A DNA stretch of 64,000 nt from Aestuariibacter sp. GS-14 (GCF_006494365.1 NZ_VHIP01000012.1:91427-155426); one strand, 5' to 3'; positions 9,497-18,875 are shown, counted from the stretch's first letter. Numbers and translations are program-made. The notes: generated by a model not told the origin, from the letters alone.

Positions 9497-10624
9497 TTAA
9501 ATGGGCTTGGCTAACGCTATTGCTGAGTCACGCATAATGGCTGTGTGCTCTTCTTTATCGCCGCCTTCAATTTCAATTTCTGCCAGGCGACCCGAGTTCT
9601 CCACCACCATTTTGCAGCGTTCATAACGGCGCGCCTGGAAGCCTTGCAGCGCTTCTTCCAGCGTTGCTTTGTTAGCCACTTCATCAGCCAGCACCAGCGC
9701 ATCTTCAATACCAATACAGGCACCACTGGCAAGGTGCGGCGTAGTGGCGTGTACGGTGTCACCAATCAACACGATACGGCCTTTGTACCAGGGTGCTGGC
9801 ATCATTACGCGCTCAAGCGGGCGATAGTGAATAAGACAATCTTTATTCAGCATACCCGACAAGGTTTGCACCATAGGCGCAGGAAAGCCCTTAAGCAGAC
9901 CTTGTAATTCCTCAATGAAGGTGTCAGGCTCACGAAAATCATTCTGCGCACGGTTCTCTGTAACAAACATGTACATTTGATCTTTCGACATGGGGTTCAC
10001 ACCCGCTTTGATGTGCTGACTCACCCACATCATGGTATTTTCCACTTCAGGTAAGCGCGGCAGTACAGCACGCCATACGCCCTGCCCAATGTATTTGGGA
10101 GCGGCAGCATCCGGGAATAGGTGATTGCGCACTTTTGAATAAACGCCGTCAGCACCCACTACCAGATCATATTGTTTGGTGGTGCCATCAGTGAACGTGA
10201 CTTCTACGCTATCACCCAGATCATTGATGGATTCAAACGTAACGCCCAGACGCACATTGGTGCTGGTACTGCGGGTTTTATTGGCCAGGATTTTTGCCAG
10301 TGCCGGGCGCATAATTGCACCACCACCGGGTAGTCCTTCGCCTAATGGTGGCGCAGGAATATGTGCCAGATGCACGCCATGCGGCGCAAACACATCCAGC
10401 CCACCATGACCGCTACCGGCCTGCAGGTATTCGTCCATGATGCCCAGTTGCTTGAAAGCACGCATAGTCGCGCCGCCAATGCTGATCCCGGCACCATCGG
10501 TACGCCAGTTTGGATCGATTTCAACTAAATCCACCTCAACACCGGCTTTGCTTAACTCAATGGCCGCAGACATACCTGAAAAGCCACCACCAATTATCAG
10601 TACATTGTTAATACAGTTGCTCAT
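9497..10624 (-). CDS. FAD-dependent aromatic monooxygenase
   Basis: The ATG at 10624 has a GGAGG ribosome-binding site and gives 375 residues. The three class A flavoprotein monooxygenase motifs are present: GGGFSG (residues 10-15), the DG motif in VVGADGVYSKVR, and the GD motif in GRIVLIGDTVHATTP. It should hydroxylate a phenolic ring using NAD(P)H and O2, preparing it for the extradiol dioxygenase two genes upstream. Gene content recalls the naringenin (fde) cluster of Herbaspirillum, where the FAD monooxygenase FdeE hydroxylates the flavonoid A ring; that parallel is an inference. It lies 4 bases after the Rieske gene. Confidence 0.85.
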   Translation of the reverse strand: MSNCINNVLIIGGGFSGMSAAIELSKAGVEVDLVEIDPNWRTDGAGISIGGATMRAFKQLGIMDEYLQAGSGHGGLDVFAPHGVHLAHIPAPPLGEGLPGGGAIMRPALAKILANKTRSTSTNVRLGVTFESINDLGDSVEVTFTDGTTKQYDLVVGADGVYSKVRNHLFPDAAAPKYIGQGVWRAVLPRLPEVENTMMWVSQHIKAGVNPMSKDQMYMFVTENRAQNDFREPDTFIEELQGLLKGFPAPMVQTLSGMLNKDCLIHYRPLERVMMPAPWYKGRIVLIGDTVHATTPHLASGACIGIEDALVLADEVANKATLEEALQGFQARRYERCKMVVENSGRLAEIEIEGGDKEEHTAIMRDSAIALAKPI

Positions 10625-10628
10625 ATTC

Positions 10629-10976
10629 CTAGTCCTCCAGAGTGATCCATAAATAGCCATCGGCTTCGCAGATCACGGGTATCGGTCGCAAAGATTCACC
10701 TTTGCAAGGACCGGAAGTACATAGTCCAGACCGAATGTTAAACAGTGCGCCATGTGCAGCGCATACGATGTTGTCACCTGCTGCATCCAGGTATTCGTCT
10801 TTTTTCCATGGCAGGCTGGTGTCGCCATAATGCGGACATACATCGGCATAGGCGAAGTAATCACGGTCTTGCCTGACCACGAAAATGGTGTCAAAGCCAT
10901 GCCGCTCGGGGTCAAACCCTTGGGCACAGAAATCGGGAATATCGTCTTCGCGACACAGCCTGACACGCTTGCTCAT
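10629..10976 (-). CDS. Rieske [2Fe-2S] ferredoxin-like protein
   Basis: This 115-residue protein carries the Rieske ligands Cys47-x-His49 and Cys72-x2-His75 (CPH and CAAH). Its size is that of a soluble Rieske ferredoxin without an oxygenase domain. It is translationally coupled to the dioxygenase gene upstream (TAATG overlap) and followed closely by the FAD monooxygenase gene. It may keep the Fe(II) of the extradiol dioxygenase reduced or supply electrons to an oxygenase; no dedicated reductase is visible in the operon. Confidence 0.88.
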   Translation of the reverse strand: MSKRVRLCREDDIPDFCAQGFDPERHGFDTIFVVRQDRDYFAYADVCPHYGDTSLPWKKDEYLDAAGDNIVCAAHGALFNIRSGLCTSGPCKGESLRPIPVICEADGYLWITLED

Positions 10977-11911
10977 TACGCCCCCGCTTTAGGCGGTGGC
11001 GGACCCATTGGCGCCCATTTTTCGCGATATTGCAGCAGGAACACCTGGGAATTGTCAGCGCCAGGCATGGCTTCCCGGGCAGCCCATTGCTCGTCGTGCA
11101 AGTCCATGTCTGCATCGAATTCCATGTTGCAGCCAAACGGGCTCTTGAAGTACCAGAACCAGTTTGAACCAAAGATATGGCGGCCCGGGCCCCAGAAGCT
11201 CTGATAACCTTTATTCACCATGTTGGTACCCGCTGTCACAACGTCAGTAGGCCCGCCCATATGGAAGGTAAAATGCTCAATGCCTTTCATGTGCGGTGGG
11301 GTTTGAATAAAGAACACGGTATGGTGATCCTGAGTACCAGCCGGGCGCATAAATGGGCCCACATGGGTGAAGCGATCGGTAGTGACAAATCCAAGACGGT
11401 CGCGGTAGAACGCTTCCTGTTTAGGCGCATCCGGTACAAAGTACACCACGTGTGACAAGGTACGTGGCTTAGGCGAGTCTTCTTTCGTTACCGCTATCTG
11501 GTTTACGCCGCGTTGCGCGGGTGCCCCCGGTGCATTAATGGTTTCCGCTGGCATATCCAGCACCTGGCGCACCGTTACCTGAAAGCCCAGCACAAAGCCA
11601 TGATCGTCTTTGGATTCAATGCTGCCATCGTCGAATCGGGTGACGTCACGGTCTTTTTCCAACTCTGCGGCAATCGCATCCACGGTGGCCTGATCCGCTA
11701 CACCGTACACGGTTTTGCGCAGCATAGTGCCGGTTTCCATGGCCGCAGGTAATTCATCATCGTGCTTGCTGCGGATTTCAATGCCGGTGCCATCCAAGGC
11801 AACAAAACGGTGTTCACCGCGGGCAGTTAAACCGTAATCGCTGGCAAACTGGCGGCAGGCATCGACGTCATCCACGCCAAATACCAGTAAATCGGGTCCA
11901 ATAATATTCAT
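10976..11911 (-). CDS. VOC-superfamily extradiol ring-cleavage dioxygenase
   Basis: Starting at the ATG at 11911 (GGAG upstream) it has 311 residues and two VOC modules. The C-terminal module has the metal triad expected of type I extradiol dioxygenases: His in LSHVVYF, His in GIEHFTFHMGG and Glu in NMEFDAD. It should open a catechol-type ring made by the FAD monooxygenase, using Fe(II) or Mn(II) and O2. Downstream hydrolases in the same operon would process the product. The stop codon overlaps the Rieske start (TAATG). Substrate is not determinable from sequence. Confidence 0.85.
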   Translation of the reverse strand: MNIIGPDLLVFGVDDVDACRQFASDYGLTARGEHRFVALDGTGIEIRSKHDDELPAAMETGTMLRKTVYGVADQATVDAIAAELEKDRDVTRFDDGSIESKDDHGFVLGFQVTVRQVLDMPAETINAPGAPAQRGVNQIAVTKEDSPKPRTLSHVVYFVPDAPKQEAFYRDRLGFVTTDRFTHVGPFMRPAGTQDHHTVFFIQTPPHMKGIEHFTFHMGGPTDVVTAGTNMVNKGYQSFWGPGRHIFGSNWFWYFKSPFGCNMEFDADMDLHDEQWAAREAMPGADNSQVFLLQYREKWAPMGPPPPKAGA

Positions 11912-11939
11912 GGTGTTCTCCGGTGTGTTACGCGCCTGC

Positions 11940-13097
11940 TTATGCAGTGCGCGCATTGAAGTTTTCTGCTACCCAGTCCGCAATGTACTGGCCGGCATTG
12001 ATACTGTTGTCAAAGCTTGAGTGCTGAACGCCGCCCTCGCGTTGAGTGAAAATCTTTAATTCACGTTTTGGGCTGTTAACTAACTGGTCGTAAGTGCGCT
12101 GTGCCCATTTCAGTGGAATTTGCGAGTCTTTTTCGCCATGGGTAACCAAAAACGGCACTTTGATTTTTTCGATCTGTCCGTCCAGGTGCACGTTCTCGGC
12201 AATCTGCATAAACTCGTCGATGTCTTTTGCTCCCCACACCCAGCAAACGTGCTGCCAGTAGTGCGGTACCGGGAAGTCGCCTTCTTTTTCCAGACGGCGT
12301 TTTTGTACGTCACGCCAGTCGTGGTTGGCACCCCATACCACACCCAGTGCGATACGCGGCTCGTTGGCTACTGCGCGCGGGCAGTAGTAGCCACCCAGTG
12401 ACACGCCTTCCATACCAATGCGGCTGTTATCCACTTCCGAATGTTGCTCCAGCCAGTCGACCACTTTTGATGCCCAGTGTTCACTGTCGTAGCGAGCAGT
12501 AAAGTTCTGTAAACGCAAGGCTTCACCGGTACCAGGCTGATCAACGATGAGCGATGACACACCGCGCTTAGCCAGCCACTCAGGCAATCCCACGCGGTAC
12601 TTCATTTCTTTAGTAGAATCCAGGCCGTTTACCTGAATGAGAATGGGTGCTGGGCCTTCTACCCCTTCGGCTTTCACATACAACGCCGACAGGTGTTTAC
12701 CTTCATAGGGGATCTCAACGCGCTGGCAGTTTTCTTTGCCCAGCTCCACACTCTTTTGGAATAATTCCAGTGAGCGTTTATACAGATCCAAACGCCCTGG
12801 CGCATTGTGACCTTGCAAACGCTCACACGTGATCAGATAGCTTGATGCACGCTTGTACTTTTCGCCGGCAGACAGTAAACGTCCGCGTTCGATATCTTCT
12901 GCTGCCAGGCCACACAGCTTGTCAGCCATGTTTGCCCAGGTATTGCGAAATGCATGGGTACCCTCTTTGTCGGGTTGTTTAGCGGCCTCTTGTAAAGGCG
13001 CGCACATTTCTTCGATTTCGCCGATCCGTGCGCCCATTTCGATGGCTAAATCAACTGACAGGTTCCACACGTAATTGGTTGGAAAATACTTAAACAT
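11940..13097 (-). CDS. Alpha/beta hydrolase, possible C-C bond hydrolase
   Basis: The 385-residue protein has a helical N-terminal region of about 130 residues, then an alpha/beta hydrolase core with nucleophile motif GVSLGG and a late His in VQHSSFD. This layout resembles the FrsA-like group that includes 2,6-dihydroxypseudooxynicotine hydrolase, which splits a C-C bond next to an aromatic ketone. Within this operon it is a candidate for hydrolysing a ring-cleavage product or an aryl ketone. GAGGAC precedes the ATG. It lies 28 bases upstream of the dioxygenase start. The family is well supported; the reaction is inferred. Confidence 0.78.
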   Translation of the reverse strand: MFKYFPTNYVWNLSVDLAIEMGARIGEIEEMCAPLQEAAKQPDKEGTHAFRNTWANMADKLCGLAAEDIERGRLLSAGEKYKRASSYLITCERLQGHNAPGRLDLYKRSLELFQKSVELGKENCQRVEIPYEGKHLSALYVKAEGVEGPAPILIQVNGLDSTKEMKYRVGLPEWLAKRGVSSLIVDQPGTGEALRLQNFTARYDSEHWASKVVDWLEQHSEVDNSRIGMEGVSLGGYYCPRAVANEPRIALGVVWGANHDWRDVQKRRLEKEGDFPVPHYWQHVCWVWGAKDIDEFMQIAENVHLDGQIEKIKVPFLVTHGEKDSQIPLKWAQRTYDQLVNSPKRELKIFTQREGGVQHSSFDNSINAGQYIADWVAENFNARTA

Positions 13098-13146
13098 TGT
13101 TTGTCCTCATGGGTTCATCCCTCTCTTACACCGGAGGGATTCATGA

Positions 13147-13944
13147 TTAGTTTGTTACTTTGGGTACAAAGGCGACTGCCCGCACGAAGCCAGCAGAAGC
13201 ATGTTTGATTTTGTAAGGGAAACAAGAAACCCAGAAGCCCGTTGTGGGCAAGGCTTCCAGGTTGGAAAGCTTCTCCATCTGGCCGTAGCCAATATCCCGG
13301 CCGGCCTTGTGGCCTTCCCAGATAATTGAGGCATCGCCCGACTCGGCAAAGCGCTCACGGGTAAACTTGAAAGGCGCATCCCAGCTCCAGGCATCTGTGC
13401 CAACCACTTTTACACCGCGCTCCAGCAGGTACATGGTGGCATCGCGCCCCATTCCTACACCGGCTTCCAGATAACCAGGCTGACCAAATAACGCGCCAGC
13501 ACGGGTATTCACTACTACAATATCCAGCGGCTGAAGCGCGTGACCAATTCGGGCCAGTTCAGCTTCTACTTCGTCAGCGGTAACCACATGACCATCAGGC
13601 AGATTGCGAAAATCCAGCTTAACACCAGCCTGAAAACACCATTCAAGCGGCAATTCATCAATACCGTAGGCAGGTTTGCCGCCATCGGTGGTGGAGGCGT
13701 AATGCCAGGGCGCATCCATGTGCGTGCCGCTGTGAGTGGTAATGTGTAACCGCTCCGCCGCCCAGGATTCATTGCCAGGTAACTGGTCGAGAGTAAGCCC
13801 AGGGAACATGGCTTCCATCTCTGGCCAGCCCTGCTGATGATCCATGTAGTCAATTTTGGGCAACAATGGCGGTGGATCGGTGTTGGGGTTGTTGTCGAGG
13901 GTGACCGACAAATCAATTAAGGTAAATTGAGCAGGATTAAACAT
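13147..13944 (-). CDS. Cyclase-family (kynurenine formamidase-like) metal hydrolase
   Basis: The ATG at 13944 follows GTGGAGA and overlaps the stop of the FAH-family gene by 8 bases, giving 265 residues. It carries the family metal motif SGTHMDAPWH near the middle of the protein. Members hydrolyse amides, esters or lactones, or act on small ketonic acids. Position between the FAH-family hydrolase and the alpha/beta hydrolase suggests it processes an intermediate of aromatic ring degradation. The specific step is unknown. Confidence 0.8.
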   Translation of the reverse strand: MFNPAQFTLIDLSVTLDNNPNTDPPPLLPKIDYMDHQQGWPEMEAMFPGLTLDQLPGNESWAAERLHITTHSGTHMDAPWHYASTTDGGKPAYGIDELPLEWCFQAGVKLDFRNLPDGHVVTADEVEAELARIGHALQPLDIVVVNTRAGALFGQPGYLEAGVGMGRDATMYLLERGVKVVGTDAWSWDAPFKFTRERFAESGDASIIWEGHKAGRDIGYGQMEKLSNLEALPTTGFWVSCFPYKIKHASAGFVRAVAFVPKVTN

Positions 13945-14926
13945 GTTGATTCTCCACAACCACGTGCTGGCGAATTTCACCAAACAGACTATTACCGGCG
14001 TCATCCGTCGCTTTTAGCGTGACGACTTCGCCGTGTTGTAAAAACAGGGTGCTGGGTGCACCGTTGGCAATCATTTCTTTTGCGCGAAGCTCGGCAATAC
14101 AAGCCTGCCCCACAGACGGATCTTCATTTGACACCGTGCCCGACCCTACAACTGTGCCGGGGTGTAACGAGCGGGTAAGCACAGCGTGTGCAATTAATTC
14201 GTCGAAACCAAAATGCATTTCTGCCCCATGAGGCGTACCGAATTTTTTGCCGTCGCGGTGAATAACCATGTTCAGGTGAACCCGGGCGTTCTGCCAGTGG
14301 CAGCCAAGCTCATCCGGTGTAACAGCAATGGGAGCAAAGGCAGTTGCCCCTTTGGCTTGCACAAAGCCGAATCCGGTTTTCATTTCACGTGGCGCCAGCG
14401 CCCGGTAACTGATGTCATTGAGCATCACAACCAGGCGAATTGCCTGCAAAGCCTGCTGCGGTGTACTCCCCATAGGCACGCGGTCGGTGATCACGGCAAA
14501 CTCGCCTTCAAAATCAGCGCCATGTGCCGCATTGGCAACCACTATGTCATCTTTAGGGCCGCTGAAGTTGTCGCCAGCGCCCTGATACATCAGCGGGTAC
14601 TTGTCGGCATCTTCAATGGGGTCAAGATGAAAGGCCTTTTGCATTAGATGCCCGTGATTCATAAAGCACGAGCCATCCAGCCATTGCCATGCTCGTGGCA
14701 GCGGTGCATCCAGGATCAACTCACCCAGCGACTGCGTATTTTTAAGCCTGCCGGCATTCAATGCGTCATACCGCACCTGCAGTTCAGGCGCACAGCTATC
14801 CCAATTATTCAGCGCTTCCTGCAGTGTGGCCGCGATGTCGCCTACCGACACCGTAGTGCATAGGTCCCGGGAAACCAGAATGAGTTCGCCATCGGGGTGT
14901 GATGTTCTTTTGGTTGCAAATTTCAT
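13937..14926 (-). CDS. Fumarylacetoacetate hydrolase-family protein
   Basis: The 329-residue protein has the FAH-fold metal motif DFEGEFAVI and downstream conserved segments (MLNDISYR, KGATAFAPIAVTPDEL, GSGTVSNED). Members hydrolyse C-C bonds of beta-diketo acids or hydrate/decarboxylate ring-cleavage products. It is the first gene of the seven-gene aromatic operon that ends in the fused C-deglycosidase, and it is transcribed away from the LysR gene. It may act after the dioxygenase on the opened ring. Confidence 0.85.
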   Translation of the reverse strand: MKFATKRTSHPDGELILVSRDLCTTVSVGDIAATLQEALNNWDSCAPELQVRYDALNAGRLKNTQSLGELILDAPLPRAWQWLDGSCFMNHGHLMQKAFHLDPIEDADKYPLMYQGAGDNFSGPKDDIVVANAAHGADFEGEFAVITDRVPMGSTPQQALQAIRLVVMLNDISYRALAPREMKTGFGFVQAKGATAFAPIAVTPDELGCHWQNARVHLNMVIHRDGKKFGTPHGAEMHFGFDELIAHAVLTRSLHPGTVVGSGTVSNEDPSVGQACIAELRAKEMIANGAPSTLFLQHGEVVTLKATDDAGNSLFGEIRQHVVVENQHV

Positions 14927-15156
14927 GACACAGCCTGTTCAATATTCAATTTATAATAAAATTAGAATGCTAGTTATCATAATTGAAATTTAACAATTAT
15001 GAAACAATTAGTAAAAGCGATGTTAATGCAGTAGAATGAATTGATAAAATTGAAAGTATTGATTACTTCTATCGAATTGGTAAATACATTAACATTCTAA
15101 TAGCTTTACTCACACCGATAGAAAAAACACCGTAACGTTTCACTGAGGTATTGCTT
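14927..15156. promoter_or_regulatory. Divergent promoter region between the aromatic operon and its LysR gene
   Basis: This AT-rich 230-bp intergenic region separates the FAH-family gene and the LysR gene. It contains two ATTAGAAT/ATTCTAAT-type half sites (near 14951-14958 and 15089-15096) that could belong to the LysR protein or to the TetR-type operator family seen elsewhere in the window. No full palindrome was identified. LysR proteins normally act from such a region. Confidence 0.5.
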
Positions 15157-16068
15157 GTGCGTGTTGAACAGCTTGATCTTAACTTATTGTTGGCACTAGA
15201 AATTTTACTTGAGGAACAGAATATTACCCGCTCTGCCGAGCGCCTGCACCTGTCTCAGTCTGCCACCAGTAGCATTTTAGCCAGATTGCGCAGTTATTTT
15301 GAAGATGACTTACTCGTGCAGGTTGGCAGGCAAATGCAACCTACTCCCTATGCGCTGGAGCTGGAGGCGCCGGTAAAACAAATATTAGGCATAGTACGAG
15401 CATCAATCACCAGTAAACGACAAAATAATCCAGAGCTAAGTCAGCGTCATTTTAGAATCATCGCTTCAGATTATATCACTCAGGTAGTGATCTGCCCTTT
15501 ACTGGCAAAAATCAATCAACTGGCGCCTGCCGTTACCTTTGAATTTTTAACGCCATTCAGCCACGGTGCGGAGTTGCTGGCCAAGGGGGGCGCGGATTTC
15601 TTTATTTCTCCTGAAGCGAGAATGATAGACACCTATCCACATGAATTCCTGCTCGAAGACGAGCTGGTGTGTATTGGCGATCCGGCGTTTTATCCCGGTC
15701 AGGACGCAATAACAGAAGACGCTTTTTTTGCCACCGGCCATGTGTCTGTGGGTTTTGAACGTATAAGTCGCTTTAGTTTTGAAGACTGGTTTAAAGAAAA
15801 CCTGGGCCACGAACGCAAAATTGATATCATCAGCAATGACTTTAACACGCTGTGTCTGTCGCTCATTGGGACGCCCCGATTAGCCATGATCCCGGCCAAG
15901 TTCGCCGAACAACAATTGAGCCGGTTACCCCTGAAGCAATTTGACATTCCGTTTACCCCGCCTAAGTTACTGGAATACGCAGCCTGGCACCCCACTCTGG
16001 ATGGCGATCCTATGCACCGTTGGCTCCGAGAATTAATTTTTTCTTCGCTGAGATCTGCGCAATCCTGA
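15157..16068 (+). CDS. LysR-type regulator, NodD-like
   Basis: The GTG at 15157 is chosen because GAGG lies nine bases before it; a TTG at 15151 is too close. The 303-residue protein has the LysR winged helix at residues about 5-65 (LDLNLLLALEILLEEQNITRS, SQSATSSILARLRSYF). It is followed by the PTPYALELEAPV segment characteristic of the NodD-like branch. NodD and relatives sense flavonoids or other aromatics (family knowledge), which fits the operon it faces. The effector-binding domain fills the rest. It probably activates the divergent aromatic/C-deglycosidase operon. Confidence 0.85.
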   Translation: MRVEQLDLNLLLALEILLEEQNITRSAERLHLSQSATSSILARLRSYFEDDLLVQVGRQMQPTPYALELEAPVKQILGIVRASITSKRQNNPELSQRHFRIIASDYITQVVICPLLAKINQLAPAVTFEFLTPFSHGAELLAKGGADFFISPEARMIDTYPHEFLLEDELVCIGDPAFYPGQDAITEDAFFATGHVSVGFERISRFSFEDWFKENLGHERKIDIISNDFNTLCLSLIGTPRLAMIPAKFAEQQLSRLPLKQFDIPFTPPKLLEYAAWHPTLDGDPMHRWLRELIFSSLRSAQS

Positions 16069-16125
16069 ATGTAATAAGTAAAGAATCCACCCACTGAAGA
16101 GGGAGTGTTAAGGTAGGCAATAAAA

Positions 16126-16150
16126 AAACCGGCGCACGAGGCGCCGGTTT
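16126..16150. terminator. Bidirectional terminator
   Basis: A perfect 10-bp stem (AAACCGGCGC / GCGCCGGTTT) with loop ACGAG lies between the convergent LysR and TonB receptor genes. On the minus strand it is followed by a run of seven T residues, so it mainly ends the receptor transcript. Confidence 0.85.
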
Positions 16151-16173
16151 GACTTCACACAATGACACAGAAA

Positions 16174-18486
16174 TTAAAAGAAGTTGTAAGACACCTTCAG
16201 ACCAAACGTTCTTGGCGCGCCGAATGACCACAGCTGCACGTCTGCTGGGCCCGCTGCGGTGTAGGTGTAATAGCTCACCGGACTTTCGTTTTCGATGTTG
16301 CGAACGTACAACAAGGCTTCCCAGGTTTCGTCAGACGTGGTGAACTTCAGCGTAGCATCGGTTTGCGTGTACGCATCCTGCTGGCTGTCACGGTCGTTAA
16401 ACGGTGACAGGAAGTAATCACTCTTATAGCGGGTAAAAATGCTAGCTACCAATGACCCTGCTTCCAGCTCCCAGTAATGGTCGTAAGACAACGTAATGAT
16501 CCATTCAGGCGCGTTTGAAGGCACATTGCCAGCCAAACTAACCAACTCACCGTCCACTTCACTCACTGCAGTTGTACTACAACCACCCAGACACTGTACT
16601 GGTATAGCGCCAGCAAACTCAGTGTATTCAGCATTCAGGTAGTTCAAAGATAAAGCAAGACTATCAGACTGAGTTAACCAGGTATCATAAGTACCTTCCA
16701 GCCCCCAAATACGGGCTTCACCGGCGTTGAATACCTGACCACCTTTGTTGGTATCCAGCAAAATAGCTACCTGCAAATCGGTGTAGTCGTAATAGAATGC
16801 AGAACCAGTAATATTGTAATCATCGCGGTCCAGTTTCAGGCCAGACTCAAATGAATACAGTATTTCAGGGTCATAAATTTGGCCAGTACTGTCGAAACCA
16901 CCCGCTTTATAGCCTTTACTGATCTTACCGTAATAAAGGCTATCAGAATCGGGCTGATAGTTCGCACCCAGCGTCCAGGTAAATTCGCTTTCTTCCGATA
17001 ACAAGTCACTCACTACTGCACCAGCGGTATCAATAGGACGAATCGTTGGATTTTCGTCAAAGGTTAAACCGCCAGGCAAGTTAGTCTGGGTAGCAGACTT
17101 GCGGTCCTTGGTATAACGACCACCCGCCACAACGGTAACGGTATCACTTACCGGTACATCAACCTGACCAAATACAGCGGTAGATTTAGATTCAACATCC
17201 GGACGATAGAACGTATTTGCCCAGAAGCCTTGCGGACCATTCGGGTAAGCACCGATGTAAACTAACAACGCTGAGTTTACGTCCTGCTCTTCCTGGAACT
17301 GGAATACCCCACCTTGCCAGAAGAATCGATCTTCGCCGCCACTAAAACGCAGTTCATGGCTGGTTGTTTTGATGTTGGTATTGCGATAGAAAATATAGTT
17401 TGGATGCAAGGCTTCATCGGCATCCACAGTGCTGTCACGATAGCCGCCGCGATAGCTGATCGTCATCGCATCCATACGGTAGTCGATTTGCGCACGCAGG
17501 GCGTCACCATCGACTTTGTGGAATGCAAATCCAGCCGTTGAAGGCGCAGCGAAGTTCTCGCGATCCACACTGGCTAAATTGTTGGTTTTTGAAGGAGTAC
17601 ACAGTACTTCACCATTTACCGTGGCGACTTCTTCCCAACCAGCCGCAACATTACACTGCCCATTTCCGTCGTCAGCCTGACCGGTGACGTTTGCATCAAC
17701 TGCTGCAAAAAATGGCGCTTGCTGCTCTAATGAATTTGTTTCAAAAGCAAAATATGCGGAGAGGTTATCTGTTGGCTCCAGTTGCAAACCAATCCGGCCT
17801 GCCTGAACATCTTTGTCACCCGACTTTAAACCAGCGGCTTCATGGGTTCTGAATCCGTCGTGTTGTGATGAGAATCCAGCTACACGAACTGCTGCCATAT
17901 CACCCAGTGGTATATTTAACGCACCGGTAAATTCACGTGAATTGTAGTTGCCTACATCGGCAGAGAAGTCGCCATTAAACTCACCAATTTCGGGCTTGTT
18001 GGTAATGATATTCACTGCACCGCCGGTGGCATTACGACCATACAAGGTACCTTGTGGGCCGCGTAACACTTCCACGCGCTGAATATCAAACATGGCCGCG
18101 TTCATTACACGAGGACGGTTTATATATTCGCCATCAATACTGATAGTAAGTGACTGGTCGGCTGCTTCATCGTTACTTTCGGTACTGATACCACGCAGCG
18201 ACACCCGTGTAGAAATGGAGTCATTCGCGGTAACAAAGTCCGGTGCAACACGGCTTAATGACTGAATATCGCTTACCCCGGCATTTTCCAGTAATTCGGC
18301 ACTCACCACGTTCATCGAAATTGGAACGTCAGAGGCAGACTGAACGCGGTTTTGCGCGGTCACTTCAATCACTTCTAATTCTTGCTTGGAACCTGACTGC
18401 TCGGCTTCTTGTGCATAGGCACCGGCCGACAGTGCCATTAGCACTGCTGTAGATAAAATGGCTTTCTTATGATGTGTATTCAACAT
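16174..18486 (-). CDS. TonB-dependent outer-membrane receptor (copy 2)
   Basis: The 770-residue protein has a Sec signal (residues 1-25, ending GAYAQ). A VIEVTAQNRVQ TonB-box-like segment and a plug domain with LRGPQGTLYGRNATGGAVNI follow, then a barrel ending in Phe (VSYNFF). It is monocistronic, bounded by a terminator downstream and a long leader upstream. It differs clearly from copy 1, so the locus has two uptake routes, perhaps for different glycosides or for aglycones. Confidence 0.92.
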   Translation of the reverse strand: MLNTHHKKAILSTAVLMALSAGAYAQEAEQSGSKQELEVIEVTAQNRVQSASDVPISMNVVSAELLENAGVSDIQSLSRVAPDFVTANDSISTRVSLRGISTESNDEAADQSLTISIDGEYINRPRVMNAAMFDIQRVEVLRGPQGTLYGRNATGGAVNIITNKPEIGEFNGDFSADVGNYNSREFTGALNIPLGDMAAVRVAGFSSQHDGFRTHEAAGLKSGDKDVQAGRIGLQLEPTDNLSAYFAFETNSLEQQAPFFAAVDANVTGQADDGNGQCNVAAGWEEVATVNGEVLCTPSKTNNLASVDRENFAAPSTAGFAFHKVDGDALRAQIDYRMDAMTISYRGGYRDSTVDADEALHPNYIFYRNTNIKTTSHELRFSGGEDRFFWQGGVFQFQEEQDVNSALLVYIGAYPNGPQGFWANTFYRPDVESKSTAVFGQVDVPVSDTVTVVAGGRYTKDRKSATQTNLPGGLTFDENPTIRPIDTAGAVVSDLLSEESEFTWTLGANYQPDSDSLYYGKISKGYKAGGFDSTGQIYDPEILYSFESGLKLDRDDYNITGSAFYYDYTDLQVAILLDTNKGGQVFNAGEARIWGLEGTYDTWLTQSDSLALSLNYLNAEYTEFAGAIPVQCLGGCSTTAVSEVDGELVSLAGNVPSNAPEWIITLSYDHYWELEAGSLVASIFTRYKSDYFLSPFNDRDSQQDAYTQTDATLKFTTSDETWEALLYVRNIENESPVSYYTYTAAGPADVQLWSFGAPRTFGLKVSYNFF

Positions 18487-18530
18487 GAAACACCCTCTTG
18501 TGTAGGCATTGGTGTATCAACCTCGATTAT

Positions 18531-18569
18531 ATGTGAAGTCCTGTCATTCAGGATCTTGTAACTTCACAT
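18531..18569 (-). promoter_or_regulatory. Inverted repeat in the TonB receptor leader
   Basis: A perfect 9-bp inverted repeat (ATGTGAAGT / ACTTCACAT) with a 21-base centre lies 45-83 bases upstream of the receptor start. The centre holds a second small inverted repeat (CCTG / CAGG). It could be a stem-loop in the mRNA leader or a two-site operator. No known riboswitch was recognised. Confidence 0.45.
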
Positions 18570-18874
18570 CCCTTTCCCAGCCACCCACACATGAATGCGA
18601 ATGACCATTCACATTTAACCACAAGATAAAATTAGATCAACAACAATTACACAAATAAATAACAATAATTTATGTACTCACACCAAGCACACACAAATAA
18701 TCCTTATTTATCATTATTTTATAAAATTTGATTTTTTTGTAAATTTCATAACAAATACATATTGTTAATTAGAATTAACAATCTTATTTTTAAAACAAGA
18801 GGAGTCGTCAGTAAAGGTTATAGGTGGAATTGATTGCGCAAATACGAAAGGGAGGAAATCGGTAGCAAAAACTA
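18570..18874. other. AT-rich noncoding region
   Basis: About 300 bp without a convincing gene, very AT-rich. It should hold the promoter of the TonB receptor. Near 18770-18785 there is a weak match to the TetR-type operator (TAGAAT-TAAC-AATCTT, two mismatches in the second arm). Confidence 0.5.
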
Positions 18875-18875
18875 A

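Noticed and set aside
10752-11204. 150-codon plus-strand frame opposite the Rieske and dioxygenase genes
   Set aside because: It is antisense to two strongly supported genes in an unbroken operon; its sequence is an opposite-strand reflection of their codons.
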